Source: Ceratothoa steindachneri (Eukaryota; Arthropoda; Malacostraca; Isopoda; Cymothoidae). From it: a stretch of 64,000 nt of DNA. Of the stretch, positions 1 to 11,053 are shown piece by piece. The number at the start of each line of letters is the position of its first letter. Position 1 is the first letter of the stretch. The notes beneath the pieces are model-generated. The model was not told the DNA's origin. It did no database searches and was given only the letters and a program-made list of their open reading frames with translations. The position numbers and the translations under genes were made by a program. The stretch covers positions 68,407,720-68,471,719 of the forward strand of contig OZ018323.1 in assembly GCA_963969495.1 (NCBI GenBank), written 5' to 3'.

Positions 1-170
1 TATGGCAGGAACGCGGTAAAAAAGTTAACCGCAAAATTCAAGTTAACATTTCCATTGCGTTTAAGAGGTTAACATTTCCTTTGTGCCCACTGTAAAGGGT
101 TGGGCTTCATCAGTACAACTGATAATTATACGAGGTAAACATTACGAATGATGGGACATAAACTATTTCG
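1..170. other. No gene recognised
   Basis: I see no credible coding region, RNA gene or transposon end here. The stretch ends where a dispersed repeat begins. Confidence 0.5.
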
Positions 171-300
171 TCTGTGTTCCAATATGTTTCACCGTTTTGG
201 AGTAAATTCAAGAGGGCTGCTTGTGGGGGGTTTAAACACTGCGGGGAGGGGGGGGACCCCCTATGATGATCCTGAGTTTCAATCAATAATGTTCTAACAT
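171..300. repeat. Dispersed repeat, related to 5465-5585 inverted
   Basis: The block running from TGTGTTCCAATATGTTTCAC through a G-run to GATGATCCTGAGTTTCAAT aligns over about 130 bases with the reverse complement of 5465-5585. Both contain TGTTTCAC, TTTTGGAGTA, a G-run and ATGATCCTGAGTTTCA in the same order. The second copy sits in a GC-rich foldback downstream of a Merlin transposase remnant, so this may be a piece of the same non-autonomous family. No coding content. Confidence 0.6.
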
Positions 301-899
301 TTTTTATTTAACCACACACGCATGAATATGCATGCGCGGGTGAATGAAACATACATGCCAAAAAAATACACTTTTTTAGATGCGCTGCTGATCTTCATGT
401 TTACCTTATACACACCAGGTTGTCAGTAGATGAAAATGTAGTCTCTATGCAATATTTTTTCTGGTCTTCTCAGTGTTGTCATTTTCTTAGGGTGCTTGTT
501 TTGGTGTCCAATACTGCAAGGTCCTCCATGTTTGGTAATCCTTGGGAGGATCACTACCACCTTGGTATGGGTCTAATTACCCTAAATGAGTACCTAATGA
601 CCATACTTAAGGTAAATACTTAATATTGATGTCAAAGTTGTGACAGTAGGCTCTCTCTCGTGTGATGGCTTGTTTTGTGGTGCCATCACTTATTTCCACC
701 ACATTTGTCATACACTAGAACTCAGAGGGGGCAGGAAAAGGAAGTAGGAAAGTGGAAGGGAAAGAGTGCGGAATTGATAAGGTCAGGATAGGTGGTAATA
801 GCGGAGCAGCACTGGTATATCAGCGTCTCGTCAGGTTCAGGTTGTTGAGCCACCCTTTGTATCGGATATGGCATTTATTTTTTTCTGTGGAGAAGAGAA
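301..899. other. No gene recognised; possible LINE 3' UTR at right end
   Basis: AT-rich sequence with short random open frames only. The last 150 bases could be the 3' untranslated tail of the minus-strand LINE that begins at about 900, because they continue directly from its C-terminal coding remnant. Confidence 0.4.
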
Positions 900-1552
900 A
901 TAATTTATTAGCCTTGTTCATTTCTATTCTTCCACATACACTGTAAAAATTTCTTTGTTGTTCTTACTATTCTTGTTCTCTTATCATCTAGATCTTTTTT
1001 TCCACACTCAGTCCATAATCCTCCCTTCTCTCCACCTCCTCTGACTTTTCTCTTCCCAACCCTATCACCAATTCTTCTTTCAATTTCTATCTTTCGAGAC
1101 TCCCATCATAAATATTCTCAATGCAAGGCTCCTTTTTGCCTCTGTATATGTTCAGACTTCTTTTTCCATTTATTCCTCTTCTCCAGAGCCTTTCTCCTGA
1201 ATCTCATATTTTTGGTTTCAGCTTTCCTTTTGCTCTGTCCTCTATTTAGATTGCTTCTAATTTATATTTCGTATATACTCTCATTACCTCTTTGCACCAC
1301 TCAGTCGTATTGTAGGCAGCATACACATAGCCTGCCCACATCTCTATTCCCATCCCTTGCAGTCTCAACTTATAGTTTGCTTTGATCCTTGCCACCCTCT
1401 CCTCATATCTACTCCAGCCCATTTCTCCTCTCAGTGCCTCTAATGCTACATAGGGGTTGGCCCCTAGTGCAATTCTTGCCACTTTATTTTGGATCTTTTC
1501 CATTCTTTCCAATTATTTGTCACTTTGCAGACTTCATACCCATACAGGCTTC

Positions 1553-2787
1553 GGTAATACTTCAGTTTAGGGGTGCACGATAGGGAGCACTGTTTCTAGG
1601 CTACAAATATGGGTTACAATTTAAGCCTTATGATGTCAAGACATCATAAGGTGAAGCCCCTCATTTTGAAAATAACTAAAAATGTAATTTTTGGCATAAA
1701 TAGCCTAAAGTAGGCAGCGCTATCATCTTTATTATTTTGATAAACATGCAGAGCCGATGGCACATTTATCAAAATAACAGAAAGAAAATAGCGCCACCTA
1801 ATTTAGGCTATTGCCACCAAAACTTAAACATTTTTTAGTTACTTGGAAAAATTGTGGGGAGTTGCACCCCCTGAAACTTTAAAAAAACACCATGTAATAT
1901 TCCTAATTCGAAAGACTAACATTAGCTTTTAATATAAAAGGTGATTGTGAAATGTCAGCAGCAATATCGTCCTCTTAAATTACCTAATAATATATCCACT
2001 ATCTCCGGTAAGCCTGAAGATCCGCAACACGCCTGCCAAAGTGTATGTTTTTCAGCCGAAATCTATCGAGACCAAGTTGCTTTTATGTTTCGTTCAAATG
2101 TGCAGAAACGATTAGTTAAAAAAAAAATGTGAGAACATTATTCTATAAACAATTGATTGAAATCTCAGGGTCATTGCAGGGAAATCCCCTTCACAAGCTG
2201 TAACTCGAAATTAATCAAAAAAGGTGAAACATATTGGAACATGGACAAAATATTATGCTGCCAGGACCAGGGAACAGTGGAGGCGAGCGCATGGCACAGA
2301 TCTTCAGGTTTAACCTATCTCCCCCTTTCACTATTATAATTGAGCTGCACTTCTTTTAAATGAGACCATGATCTATAGAAAAGTCTATTAAATTGACTGA
2401 GGAATTGACACAAGTCGTATTGAAGTCAAACAAACCGTATTCACAGGAATCACGCTCTTTTAACTGCTCGGTTTCAGAGTTGCCAATGTTTGAAATAAGG
2501 TTGAATTAAGGGTTACCAGTGTGTGAAATTAATGGTTTAGTTTCACAAAAATAGTTAAATGAAACATACAAAGTTTAATACATTAATAATTATTAGAAAA
2601 ATCAATGCATTACTAAATAATATAATTAAGTAGAAGTGCAGGCAATTACTAAATAATAAAGGCAAAAACAAAACAAATACAACACTATGATTGACCATAT
2701 ATGAAGCTACCATGTGACATCATAAGGCCTAGATTGTAGCCCAGAAACAGCGCCTTCTAGCGTGCGCCCCTAAACTGAAGAATTACC
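1553..2787. mobile_element. Non-autonomous DNA transposon with TIRs and 8-bp target duplication
   Basis: The element begins GGTAATACTTCAGTTTAGGG and ends with the inverted form (reverse complement begins GGTAATTCTTCAGTTTAGGG). Inverted similarity extends about 90 bases inward (GGCTACAA, then CCTTATGATGTCA on both arms). It is flanked by CAGGCTTC at 1545-1552 and again at 2788-2795, a perfect 8-bp duplication. The LINE RT reading continues across the joined flanks, confirming the boundaries. There is no transposase. An 8-bp duplication suits hAT-like, P-like or a few other superfamilies; the TIR does not have the hAT CAG start, so I leave it unclassified. Confidence 0.88.
1651..1877. repeat. 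Internal imperfect palindrome (~225 bp)
   Basis: Within the 1,235-bp element, about 1651-1745 is repeated inverted at 1765-1877 (for example TTTTGGCATAAATAGCCTAAA against the reverse complement of TTTAGGCTATTGCCACCAAAA). It could be a nested foldback element or part of the host element's own structure. No obvious target duplication was found. Confidence 0.65.
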
Positions 2788-3250
2788 CAGGCTTCTTGGG
2801 ACTGCTATCCCTTTCCACAGTTCCCTTATTATTTTATACTTATTTGATTGCTGAATTGCCATGTTCCTCAACATGCCAGTCATTTTAAGCATATTTACTT
2901 CATTTTTTTCTCTTATGCTTCTCAAATATATCCTTCTGGTTACATACTGTCACACCCAAGTATCTATATTCATTTACTACTTCTAGGATGTCGTTTCCTA
3001 GGATCCATCCTTCATCTCTTTGTTCTCCAAATATCACATCATTTTGCACTTTCCTCTACTAAATTTTACTCTCCATTCTTCCCCATACTCGTACACCACA
3101 TTCAAAAGTCTCTGCAGTTTCACTAGCCAGAACTATGTCATCTGCAAATCTCAGGGTTGTCAATATGCGGCCTCCAACCATGACTCCTTGGCCTTCCCTC
3201 TTTACTCTCTCCAACAGTTCTCTTCCCACCAAACCAGTAACTTGTAATTA

Positions 3251-3929
3251 TTTTCTGTCTTGACTTTAAGAAGTAGATTTGGTTTGTTTTGCACAGATTT
3301 GGATTTTAAAACAGAGCAGTGTTAATACTACAGTTATCTAATAGAGTTATACACTACACAGTTTGCTGCACTGTATAATGTTATTAATTGAAATTAGTTA
3401 TGGATCTATAGTTGTAATTAGAAGATCAATTATTATTGATTTGAGCTTTAATTACCCAATCTTATTGATTTGACTTTAGGGGTAAAATCTTATTGATTTT
3501 TCTTTTAGAGGATGAGTACCTGTGTAAATGTTTAAGCAGGATCATAAAATAATTTTAGGCTGTACCTGCTTTTAAATGCTAGTTAAAAGTGATGGCTATA
3601 GTTAGTAAATTAAAGACCACCACCAATCTTCACCCATGGGGCTCCTTTCCTTAGGGCTTCAGAAAAGAAGTGGAACCTTGTTAGTATCTTTAATATTTGG
3701 GCTTAAGTGTGTTCTTAGCTAAATTTAGGTAACGGCAATATTTATATAGGTAGTTATAGACAACTTAAATTAATTGATCAGGTAGTTATAGGCAGGTTAA
3801 ATTAATTAATCAATCAAACATTTATAGATATTAAGTTATTTATGGGTATGGCAATAATCCAAGAGGTACATAGTACCTGTTTTAGTAATATAGCTGTTAT
3901 TTTCAAACGTAAAGGAGACAAAAGCAGTT
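3251..3929. other. No gene recognised
   Basis: AT-rich sequence with several short TTAATTAAT-like repeats. No credible coding frame, RNA gene or repeat ends seen. Confidence 0.5.
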
Positions 3930-4261
3930 GTTTAAAATGAGTTTTATAATTTTGATAGTTTTCTGGTAGAGATGAGAAATTTAAGAAGAATTTTTTTAAT
4001 CTTTTCTTGGATATGTGGGCAGAAGCCACCTCCTACCAATAGAATTTTAAGAGTTATATTTTTAATATTAAGAGAGATTAGATTGTGTATAATTTTTTGT
4101 CTTTTTATATTGTAAGCCTGACAGTCTAATAAATAATGTTTTACTGTTTCAGGCAAATAACATCAGTCGCAGTTTGGTGAATCTATTAATTTAATTTTGT
4201 TTAGATGGCAATTTAAGCCTACATGTCCTGATCTTAGTCTAACGAGTGCTGTTTCAAGTCT
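3930..4261 (-). pseudogene. LINE ORF2 C-terminal fragment
   Basis: Minus-strand reading gives LVRLRSGHVGLNCHL, then a broken Cys motif and TVKHYLLDCQAYN, then LNIKNITLKILLVGGG. This order (the R-S/T-G-H-x-x-L-N helix, then HYLLxCxxY) is the characteristic tail of I/Jockey-type LINE ORF2 proteins downstream of RNase H. It is cut at 4262 by another LINE's 3' end, and one stop lies between the two motifs. Nothing of the RT core remains. Confidence 0.75.
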
Positions 4262-4812
4262 CCTATAACATAACATAATTTCACGGATGACAAAAGCCTA
4301 TCAAAGATCATCCGCATCCATCAAAACCCACCCACAAAAAGCACCATCACCAGGGGAAGACAAAATCAAAGTCCCCCACAATATAATATAACAGATGAAA
4401 AAAAGCCACAAGGGCCCATCATAGGTCATCCGAGTCAAACGGCCTCTTTTTTAAGGCACTCAAACTCCCAAGAAAACTTCATCCAGAGGATTGTGTCCAG
4501 AAACAAGGGTATCACCAATCAAGGCTTGTCAAGAACTAAAGCATGCAGCTATAGATATATACAAAGAATATTAATATATACAAAACTTAGGAACAATCAC
4601 AACCTTCCCTTCCAATAAACTCATCTAACCTACTCTTAAATACATTTAAATTTGGACTACCTACTACCCTCGGCGGCAATTTGTTCCTAAAGTCTACCAC
4701 TCTATTGGTGAAAAAATATTTTCTTAAATCCAACCTACACCCTTGCTTTTTCATTTTCAAGTGGTGACCTCTGGTCCAATTTCTATCCTCTAACTCAGGG
4801 CTATTTAACCGA
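4262..4812 (-). pseudogene. CR1-like LINE 3' end, copy 1
   Basis: The minus strand encodes a short ORF2 C-terminus (NRTRGHHLKMKKQGCRLDLR, KYFFTNRVVDF, LPPRVVGSPNLNVFKSRLDE) followed by untranslated sequence ending in a short TTATG tandem tail (plus-strand CATAACATAA). The motif series RTRGH, then FFTNRV, then WNxLPxxVV, then FKxRLD is the conserved tail of CR1/L2-group LINE reverse transcriptases. It is 5'-truncated at about 4812, next to a Merlin remnant. A closely related copy lies at 6472-6995 in the same orientation. Confidence 0.82.
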
Positions 4813-5045
4813 CGAGAAATATGATGCGTTTCTCAAAGCCCATGGGCCGTGTAGTGGAAGGGCAGTGGTTTTTTAGAGGGTTTGAACGTGAAACAAAGAG
4901 AATTTTCATTGTTTCGGTGGCAAATCGAAATCAAGAAACCCTCCTCGCAGCGATAAAAAAGTGTATTTTGCCGGGCATGACAGTCGTATCTGATGGATAA
5001 GCAGCCTATTCAAATTACCGAATTCTGGCTTGCTGCCAGTAAACT
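4813..5045 (+). pseudogene. Merlin-superfamily (IS1595/ISXO2-like) transposase remnant
   Basis: From 4841 one frame reads GRVVEGQWFFRGFERET, RIFIVSVANRNQETLL and ILPGMTVVSDG, then a stop, then AAYSNY. This matches the DDE core of the IS1595/ISXO2 fold used by eukaryotic Merlin elements: GRxVEGQWVFGGxER, the V-P/V-x-x-R strand, then the ILPGTTIISDxWxAY strand carrying the second Asp. The usual Trp-Ala/Lys before AY is a stop codon. The N-terminal Asp strand is decayed and the C-terminal NHS/N-FVD-Glu strand is gone. Homology is clear; function is impossible. Confidence 0.82.
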
Positions 5046-5437
5046 CTACCCACCGGTCTGACTTAAGTATTAACGATTATTTTGAGCGGCGGCTCGTTGT
5101 TGGGTACGGCTCACTGCGGGGATAACAACGCGATGACCCTGAGTTTCGTAAACATGTAGATTATCGGCCCGGCCTGGGAAAAATTTGTTGGGGTAAATAT
5201 TATTGTTCACCCGTGTTTGAATCTTCCTGCGCGTTATTGTTCACCCGTGTTTGAATATTCATGCGTGTTTGAGTTTTGTTCAAAGGCTAGCTGCCGCCAT
5301 TTTTTTAAAATTGAGCATTTCTGACATCATACCCCCCACCCCCTATTATAATTTGCAAAACGATTAAAGACGCTGACATGATGTAGTTAAAGCATTCACC
5401 TCTGTAAACGTCAGAACATTATAACAATTAGGATTAT
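5046..5437. repeat. Unclassified spacer with a unit shared with 5585-5640
   Basis: The segment 5151-5200 (ATGTAGATTATCGGCCCGGCC) is repeated inverted near 5600-5635 (ATGTAGATTATCGGCCTGGCC on the other strand). Tandem fragments of GTTCACCCGTGTTTGAAT follow at 5215-5260. No gene. It may be the decayed non-coding part of the Merlin element. Confidence 0.45.
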
Positions 5438-5690
5438 ATACTGGGGGACTGTGCCCCCCAGACCCCCCCCAATTTAATGAAACTCAGGATCATGGTAGTG
5501 TGGTCCCCCCCTTGTGCTTACCCCCATACGAGCCATCCCCTTAAATGTACTCCAAAAACGTGAAACATTTTGGAACACGGACGAAAAAACTACGGTTTAT
5601 CGGCCAGGCCGATAATCTACATATATACCCGAGTTTCAATCCTTTGGGGGAGATCTGGGGGGCACAGCCCCCCCAGTATAAAAACGAAAA
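5438..5690. repeat. GC-rich foldback (MITE-like)
   Basis: The left end reads TATACTGGGGGACTGTGCCC and the reverse complement of the right end reads TATACTGGGGGGCTGTGCCC, followed on both sides by CCCAGA, a C-run and a TGAAACTC motif. The inverted arms are about 60 bases. The interior matches 171-300. The structure and its position next to a Merlin remnant suggest a non-autonomous DNA element, but I could not define target duplications. Confidence 0.6.
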
Positions 5691-6346
5691 TTGCGATAAA
5701 ATTCTTCGATTTTATCTCTGAAAAAGTAACAACGAAAAGTAGCCCAAAAAGCTAGGCCTAGAGTCCAGGCATCGTCTACACAATTACCAAATATTTAAAT
5801 TCCAGATCTATATTATCAGGTGGGAATACACCTGGGTCGTCCTCCATTTTGGAGGGAGGCCTACTGGTAACCAGTAGGTCTGTATGTCATCCTATTTAGA
5901 AAGTAAGTGCAGCAAACCTTACTTATTATTAATATATGAAGAAAAATTCTGATTAATTAGGGGAATAATGTTAGTTATCTAGAATTAATTACAGATCCGA
6001 CACTAACATTAATCTCCACAAATCAATTTATCTGTTTTGGATTAGACAGCATTGCTTGTTACTTGTGTTGAGTGTATTTCGAAGATCTCGTCAGTTCACA
6101 ATGACCCTTATTTTGGCCCGAATACTTTTTGGGGGGGGGGGAGGAGACATTGTGTAAATCTGTATTTCTTCAAAGGTATTTGTGGATTGGAAGAGTGGTA
6201 GAAAATTTTTTGGCAAAATGCGTGCCAATTTGTTTGCTAAACAGGCCTTTATTGGTGGCGAAAGGGGCATAATAAGAATAGACGAAAATTAATATTTGAT
6301 ACAGAGGTATATATAAAGTAAAGTTCGCTGGTTTCAGTCCTCCTAC

Positions 6347-6349
<3 letters not shown>
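5691..6349. other. No gene recognised
   Basis: Contains a short near-palindrome around 5850-5875 (GGAGGCCTACTGGTAACCAG) and an 11-base G run near 6130. No coding evidence. Confidence 0.45.

Positions 6350-6442
<93 letters not shown>
6350..6442. repeat. (AT)n microsatellite
   Basis: About 46 perfect AT units. Translating it yields artefactual Ile-Tyr runs in all frames. Confidence 0.99.
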
Positions 6443-6444
<2 letters not shown>

Positions 6445-6471
6445 ATATATAATAGTGTAGTTGGGTAGTAA

Positions 6472-6995
6472 CATAACATAACATAATTTTCCCGGATGAC
6501 AAAAGCCACGCGGGCCTAGAAACAATGGTATCACTAATCAAGGCAGGTCAAGAACTAAATCATGCAGCTATAGATATATACAAACAACATTAAACTTCAG
6601 GACCATCCCAACATTCCTCCCTATAAACTCATCCAACCTACTCTTAAATACATTTAAATTTGGACTACCTACTACCCTCCGCGGCAATTTGTTCCAGAAG
6701 TCTACCACTCTATTGGTGAAAAAATATTTTCTTAAATCCAACCTACACCCTTGCTTTTTAATTTTCAGGTGGTGACCTCTAGTCCGATTTCCATCATCTA
6801 ACTAAAAAAACTTGCTAACATCCAATTTATCTATCCAAGAAAAATTTTTAAAGAGCTCAATCATATCCCCTCTCACACACCTCCTTTCGAACGAGAACAT
6901 ATTTAATACCCTCAGTCTATCTATATATTCAAGGTACCTCAGGAAAGGAATAATCTTTGTTGCCCTCCGTTGCTTCTTTTTATTCTGATTTTAAC
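6472..6995 (-). pseudogene. CR1-like LINE 3' end, copy 2
   Basis: A longer copy of the same family as 4262-4812. The minus strand reads QRRATKIIPFLRYLEYIDRL, MFSFERRCVRGDMIELFKNF, a stop, then RTRGHHLKIKKQGCRLDLRK, KYFFTNRVVDFWNKLP and FKSRLDEFIGR. This is the typical 130-residue RT C-terminus of CR1/L2-group LINEs (RRATKxxP, then RLRxLxxFSxERRxxRGDxIExFK). One in-frame stop lies in the linker. The 3' tail has three TTATG units on the element strand. 5'-truncated at 6995. Confidence 0.87.
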
Positions 6996-6999
6996 TCAT

Positions 7000-7730
7000 C
7001 CAATTTTTGCTTTTTTGCCTTTAATTGCTTCAAATCCACTGAGTTCTGTACTACTTCTTCTTCTCTTGCTCTTTTTTTTCATTTTTGTTTCTATCTTTTT
7101 TTGCTCATTTAAGTAATTTTCATAGCTTTGTTTTACTGATTTTCCCAAAGCTAGAGCTTTTTTTTCCATGGGGACCAATTTTAAGTTATTTTTATCAATT
7201 TTCATAGCATACTTTATATTTAATCTGGCATTGAGCATTTTATCACTCATGGGTGTTTTATGGTCAGTTTATATATTTTTTGATATTGAAAATCACCTTT
7301 CAATAGCAGTTTGCCCATGTGGTAGAGACAATCAGCACTTTACAATTTTAGAGTGTTAGGAAACTTAATTTTATCTGCGGTATTTTTGTTTCAAATATTC
7401 CTCCCGAAAAGTGACCAATTCTTGCATGAGCATAAGCACTGGGTAGTTCTTCAGCTTGCAACAATCTCCACTCTTCAAATAATATATCTGAAGGGCATTC
7501 AAATGGCAGAGAACTAGCTATTTTTAATATAGCATTTGTGCTGTTAGGAGATGATATTTTATTTGGTGCTAAATATCTAACATATTTTAAAATACTATCA
7601 GAAGAAAGAGCAGATGTAGACAGCAAATGTAATATTGAAGACTTGTAAAATTGTATATCTGCCTTTTTAATACTTTTAATATCATTATCTGTTAAATCCT
7701 CCAAAATTGATTATTGCAGACCAAGATAAG
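7000..7730 (-). pseudogene. hAT-like transposase C-terminal region, degenerate
   Basis: Two minus-strand stretches lie in order. The first (7348-7704) ends in FEEWRLLQAEELPSAYAHAR and IGHFSGGIFE. The second (about 7000-7345) begins LSLPHGQTAIERxFSISKNI. The series IxxFW, then LSLPHGxAxxERxFSxxK, resembles the hATC dimerisation region of a divergent hAT group, in which ERGFS replaces the usual ERLFS. Two stops interrupt the second motif. A Lys-rich tail (KKKSKRRR) follows. The alternative is an unrelated transposon-derived zinc-finger protein. Confidence 0.5.
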
Positions 7731-7963
7731 CCTTCTGATAAAAGTGAGAAATTTTTTTTACATCAGACGTGAAACTAGTAGTAGTTTTTCTTGAATGCAA
7801 AGTTTTTTGAAGACCATTGTGTATTTTGCCTTAATTAATTTCCTTTGGCAACTTTCTCTTCTTCTAACTATATTTTTAATTCCATCTTGTAGATGGTGGA
7901 TTACTTGTCTAGTATTCATCTCTTTTTTTAGATGAATGTGTTTCGTAAAAGCCAAACTAAATT

Positions 7964-7999
7964 GCTAAGCTTTCGATCTTATTCGATCATCTTCGGAGC
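7964..7999 (-). ncRNA. Hammerhead-like ribozyme motif in PLE left arm
   Basis: The minus strand reads GCT, CCGAAGA, T, GATC-loop-GATC, GAAA, GCTT, AGC. This maps to hammerhead stem I (GCT/AGC), core box 1 (CUGANGA with U4 changed to C), stem II (GATC/GATC, loop GAATAA), core box 2 (GAAA), a minimal stem III (one A-U pair around GC) and cleavage base U17. PLE terminal repeats are known to carry minimal type I hammerheads with this tiny stem III. The U4-to-C change probably abolishes cleavage. Confidence 0.5.
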
Positions 8000-8240
8000 G
8001 TTTTGAAATGTTCTTGATCCCTTTACCGATGTAATGAGTGGGGTGAGGATCTGGCAGAGTGAAAGAAAACGATTTTTAATACGTATTTATTCCGCCTTGG
8101 TTATACGTAACGTTAGAGGAAATGTGCCACTCCTGTGAGTGGAATTTTTAAAATAGTTTTAATATGCGATTCCAGCTTGTCGCTTGACTGTTGATGGCCG
8201 GCTTATCTTCATTTATTAATATGGCTTCTAAGATGTTAAA

Positions 8241-9085
8241 CCTTGCTTTATTAACCTATTTTCTATTAATAATGGTGTTATCAACGAGCATATCTCTCGT
8301 TAGGTTAAAATAATGGACACTCTCCATATGGTTCTTAGGGCCTCCACTTTGTAGATGCATAGTTAAACGTCTCGAAAGTGTAGTAGTTGGCATGCCAATA
8401 TATTTTGAGTTTTTATAAAGCTTACAGTCTTTATCGGGGCAGATGAACTCGTAAACTATGTTGGTTGACTTGAGATTCGAGGAGTTTAGGCAGATTTTGT
8501 TTTTCATCAGAAGATTGCTGACTTTTTGTTGTTTATAATAGATGATGAGTTGCATTTTATCCGTTTGGCATTTAACCTTGATGTTAGGGTTAATAATCTC
8601 CTTGATGTTTTTTTTCATCTATTTTATAGGCCGTACACATCTGGTTTCTGTAATACACTTTGATGTTGACGACTTCTTCATGATTACTTTCAGTTTTATC
8701 CGCATCTTTGTAATGGTTATTTAAAAATAATTGGAGTTGTTTGTCAATCATGCTGTTTGAGAAACAATTATTCACGAGTATTTGTCTTACTCGTGCAATC
8801 TCTTAGTGGAAGAGTTCCCACGTAGAGCAGCATTTATAAGCTCGGTGGATGTATGAGCCGATTACGCTTATTTTGTACCTTTCAGGGCATTCACTATCCG
8901 CATTGAGGCATCTTCATATGTGCGTACTTTTCCTATGTACTTTAGTGATGTAGCTGCCATGGATGCTTTGAACTTCACAGTCAAAGAAAGTGAGTTTATT
9001 GCTCGTGTTCAATTCATAATTGAATTTTAACACGGCGGTTTCCCCAGATGATGACATCTACATCAACGTCCAAAAGAAGAACATC
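8241..9085 (-). pseudogene. Penelope-like RT C-terminus plus GIY-YIG endonuclease
   Basis: Minus-strand order: LTFFDCEV, then YITKVHRKSTH, CLNADSECPERYKISVIGSY, LVNNCFSNSMI, MCTAYKIDEK, IIYYKQQKVSNLLMKN, and VYEFICPDKDCKLYKNSKYI followed by GMPTTTLSRRLTMH. The RT thumb motif VHRKxTHT and the CPxxxCKxxxxxYIGxTxTxLxRRLxxH signature identify the EN(+) PLE group, whose RT is fused to a GIY-YIG nuclease that nicks the target. The RT palm with its Asp pair is missing: the copy is 5'-truncated at about 9085. At least two frameshifts and one stop interrupt it. Confidence 0.85.
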
Positions 9086-9323
9086 TGGTTAACATCAAGC
9101 AACATTTAGAAGCAATATTAATAAATGAAGATAAGCTGGCCATCAACAGTCAAGCGACAAGCTGGAATCGCACATTAAAACTATTTTAAAAATTCCACTC
9201 ACAGAAGTGGCTCATTTCCTCTAACGTTACGTTAAACCAAGGCGGAATAAATACCCCTTAAAAAATCTGACAATCCTCACTCAACTTATTACATCAGTAA
9301 AGGAGGCAAGAACATTTCAAAAC

Positions 9324-9358
9324 GCTCCGAAATGATCGTTTAAGATCGAAAGCTTAGC
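9324..9358 (+). ncRNA. Hammerhead-like ribozyme motif in PLE right arm
   Basis: Inverted counterpart of 7964-7999: GCT, CCGAAAT, GATC-loop-GATC, GAAA, GCTT, AGC on the plus strand. Stem I and stem II pairings are kept although the stem II loop differs (GTTTAA against GAATAA). Box 1 has lost U4 and G8, so this copy should be inactive. Structural conservation between the two arms is the main support. Confidence 0.42.
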
Positions 9359-9521
9359 AATTTAGTTTGGTTTTTACTAAACACATTCATTTAAAAAAGA
9401 GATGAATACTGGACAAGTAATCCACCATCTCCAAGATGGAATAAAAAAGATAGTTAAAAGAAGAGAAAGTTGCCCAAGGAAATTAATTAAGGCAGAATAA
9501 ACAATGGTCTTCAACAAAATT

Positions 9522-9745
<224 letters not shown>

Positions 9746-9746
9746 A

Positions 9747-11053
9747 AAGGGTCTTTCAACAAGCACGCTCGAGCTTTGTCAGGCAATAGTGGACATCTTA
9801 ATAAAGCGACATCTGTTAATCTCACTGTGAACTGTTCAGTAGTACTTGGCAAGTCACGATGGATGGTTATAGTGTTCAACAGCGTGTGCAAACCATCAAA
9901 TGTTATTATTAAATCAGTGCTCCGTTCGACAAATGTTACACGCATTACGTGATTTCTATCCTCGCCCCACTCGTCCTGCCGAGTCCACCGTTCGACGCTT
10001 GGTGGCCAAATTCGATGCAAAAGGGTCAATCAACAATTAGCCAACACCCGTACGTCACCGAAACGCAAGGTCTGCCTAAAAACATCGCTGCCGTAAATGA
10101 GAGTGTACGGGAAAATCCGAGGCAGTCAATTTCTCGTCGTTCACAAGAACTTGGCTTTCTGCCACTTCAATTTGGCGAATTATGCTTTGGGACTTGGGTC
10201 TGCACCCGTACAAAATCCAACTAAACAGGAACCTAAGGTAAACGATCATAGACAACGCCGTGTGTTCGCTGATTGGGCTCTAGAGCAGTTAGAAGTAGTT
10301 CTCAAATTTCCCCCATAAATCATCTTCAGCGACGAGGCTCATTTTTGGATTAATGAATTTGTGAACAAGCAAAATTGACGGATTCGGGACGAAAACAATC
10401 CACATGAGATACAGCAGCACCAATTGCATCCGAACAAAGTCACTGTTTGGTGCGGAATTTCGTCTAACGGAATCATCGGTCCGTATTTTTTTGAGAACGA
10501 AGATGGGATTGCCATAACCGTCAATGGCGAAACCTAAAGATCGATAATAAGCAACTTATTGTGGCCTCAACTGGATTATATGCCTGATATGGATGCTGAC
10601 GACTTGTGTTTCCAACAGAACAGCGCTACGTGCAACACTGCGCACGCCACGATAAACATTTTACACCAGCGATTTCAGGGCAGGGTCATCTCGCGCGGCG
10701 GCGACGTCAACTGGCCACCGAGATCATGCAAATATAACGCCATTAGACTACTTTCTTTGGGGCTACCTTAAATCGCAGATCTATGCGAATAATCCGCAAA
10801 CAGTTGATGTCCTCAAAGTCAACATAACGAGCACCATCCAGCAAATTCAGCCAGATTTATGCGACAAAGTCATCGAAAATTGGGCCTCCCGAATACGTTC
10901 CACCAAGCGAAGCCGCGGCGGACATTTAACGACGTCATATTCCACACTTAATGCCATAAAATGTACTTTTAAATTTAAAATAAATTGAGTGCATATATCA
11001 CACACAACTTGTTTTATTTACATTTTAAAATCGAGCGACCTTAGTGAAAGATC

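Larger units (their letters stand above)
900..3250 (-). pseudogene. LINE reverse transcriptase, 5'-truncated, split by a DNA transposon
   Basis: C-terminal part of a non-LTR retrotransposon ORF2. Read on the minus strand, 3137-3148 encodes the RT active-site box FADD (ILTTLRFADDIVLA), followed by the palm/thumb motif YRYLGVTV. After the inserted element come LYGYEV and IQNKVARIALGANP, then a long C-terminal tail to about 900. It normally copies the element's RNA into the genome. The reading is broken by a frameshift near 1512, stops, and the 1,235-bp insertion 1553-2787; the LINE resumes exactly at the 8-bp duplication. The endonuclease domain is missing, the usual 5' truncation of LINE copies. 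Family: decapod-type LINE, clade not assigned. Confidence 0.85.
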
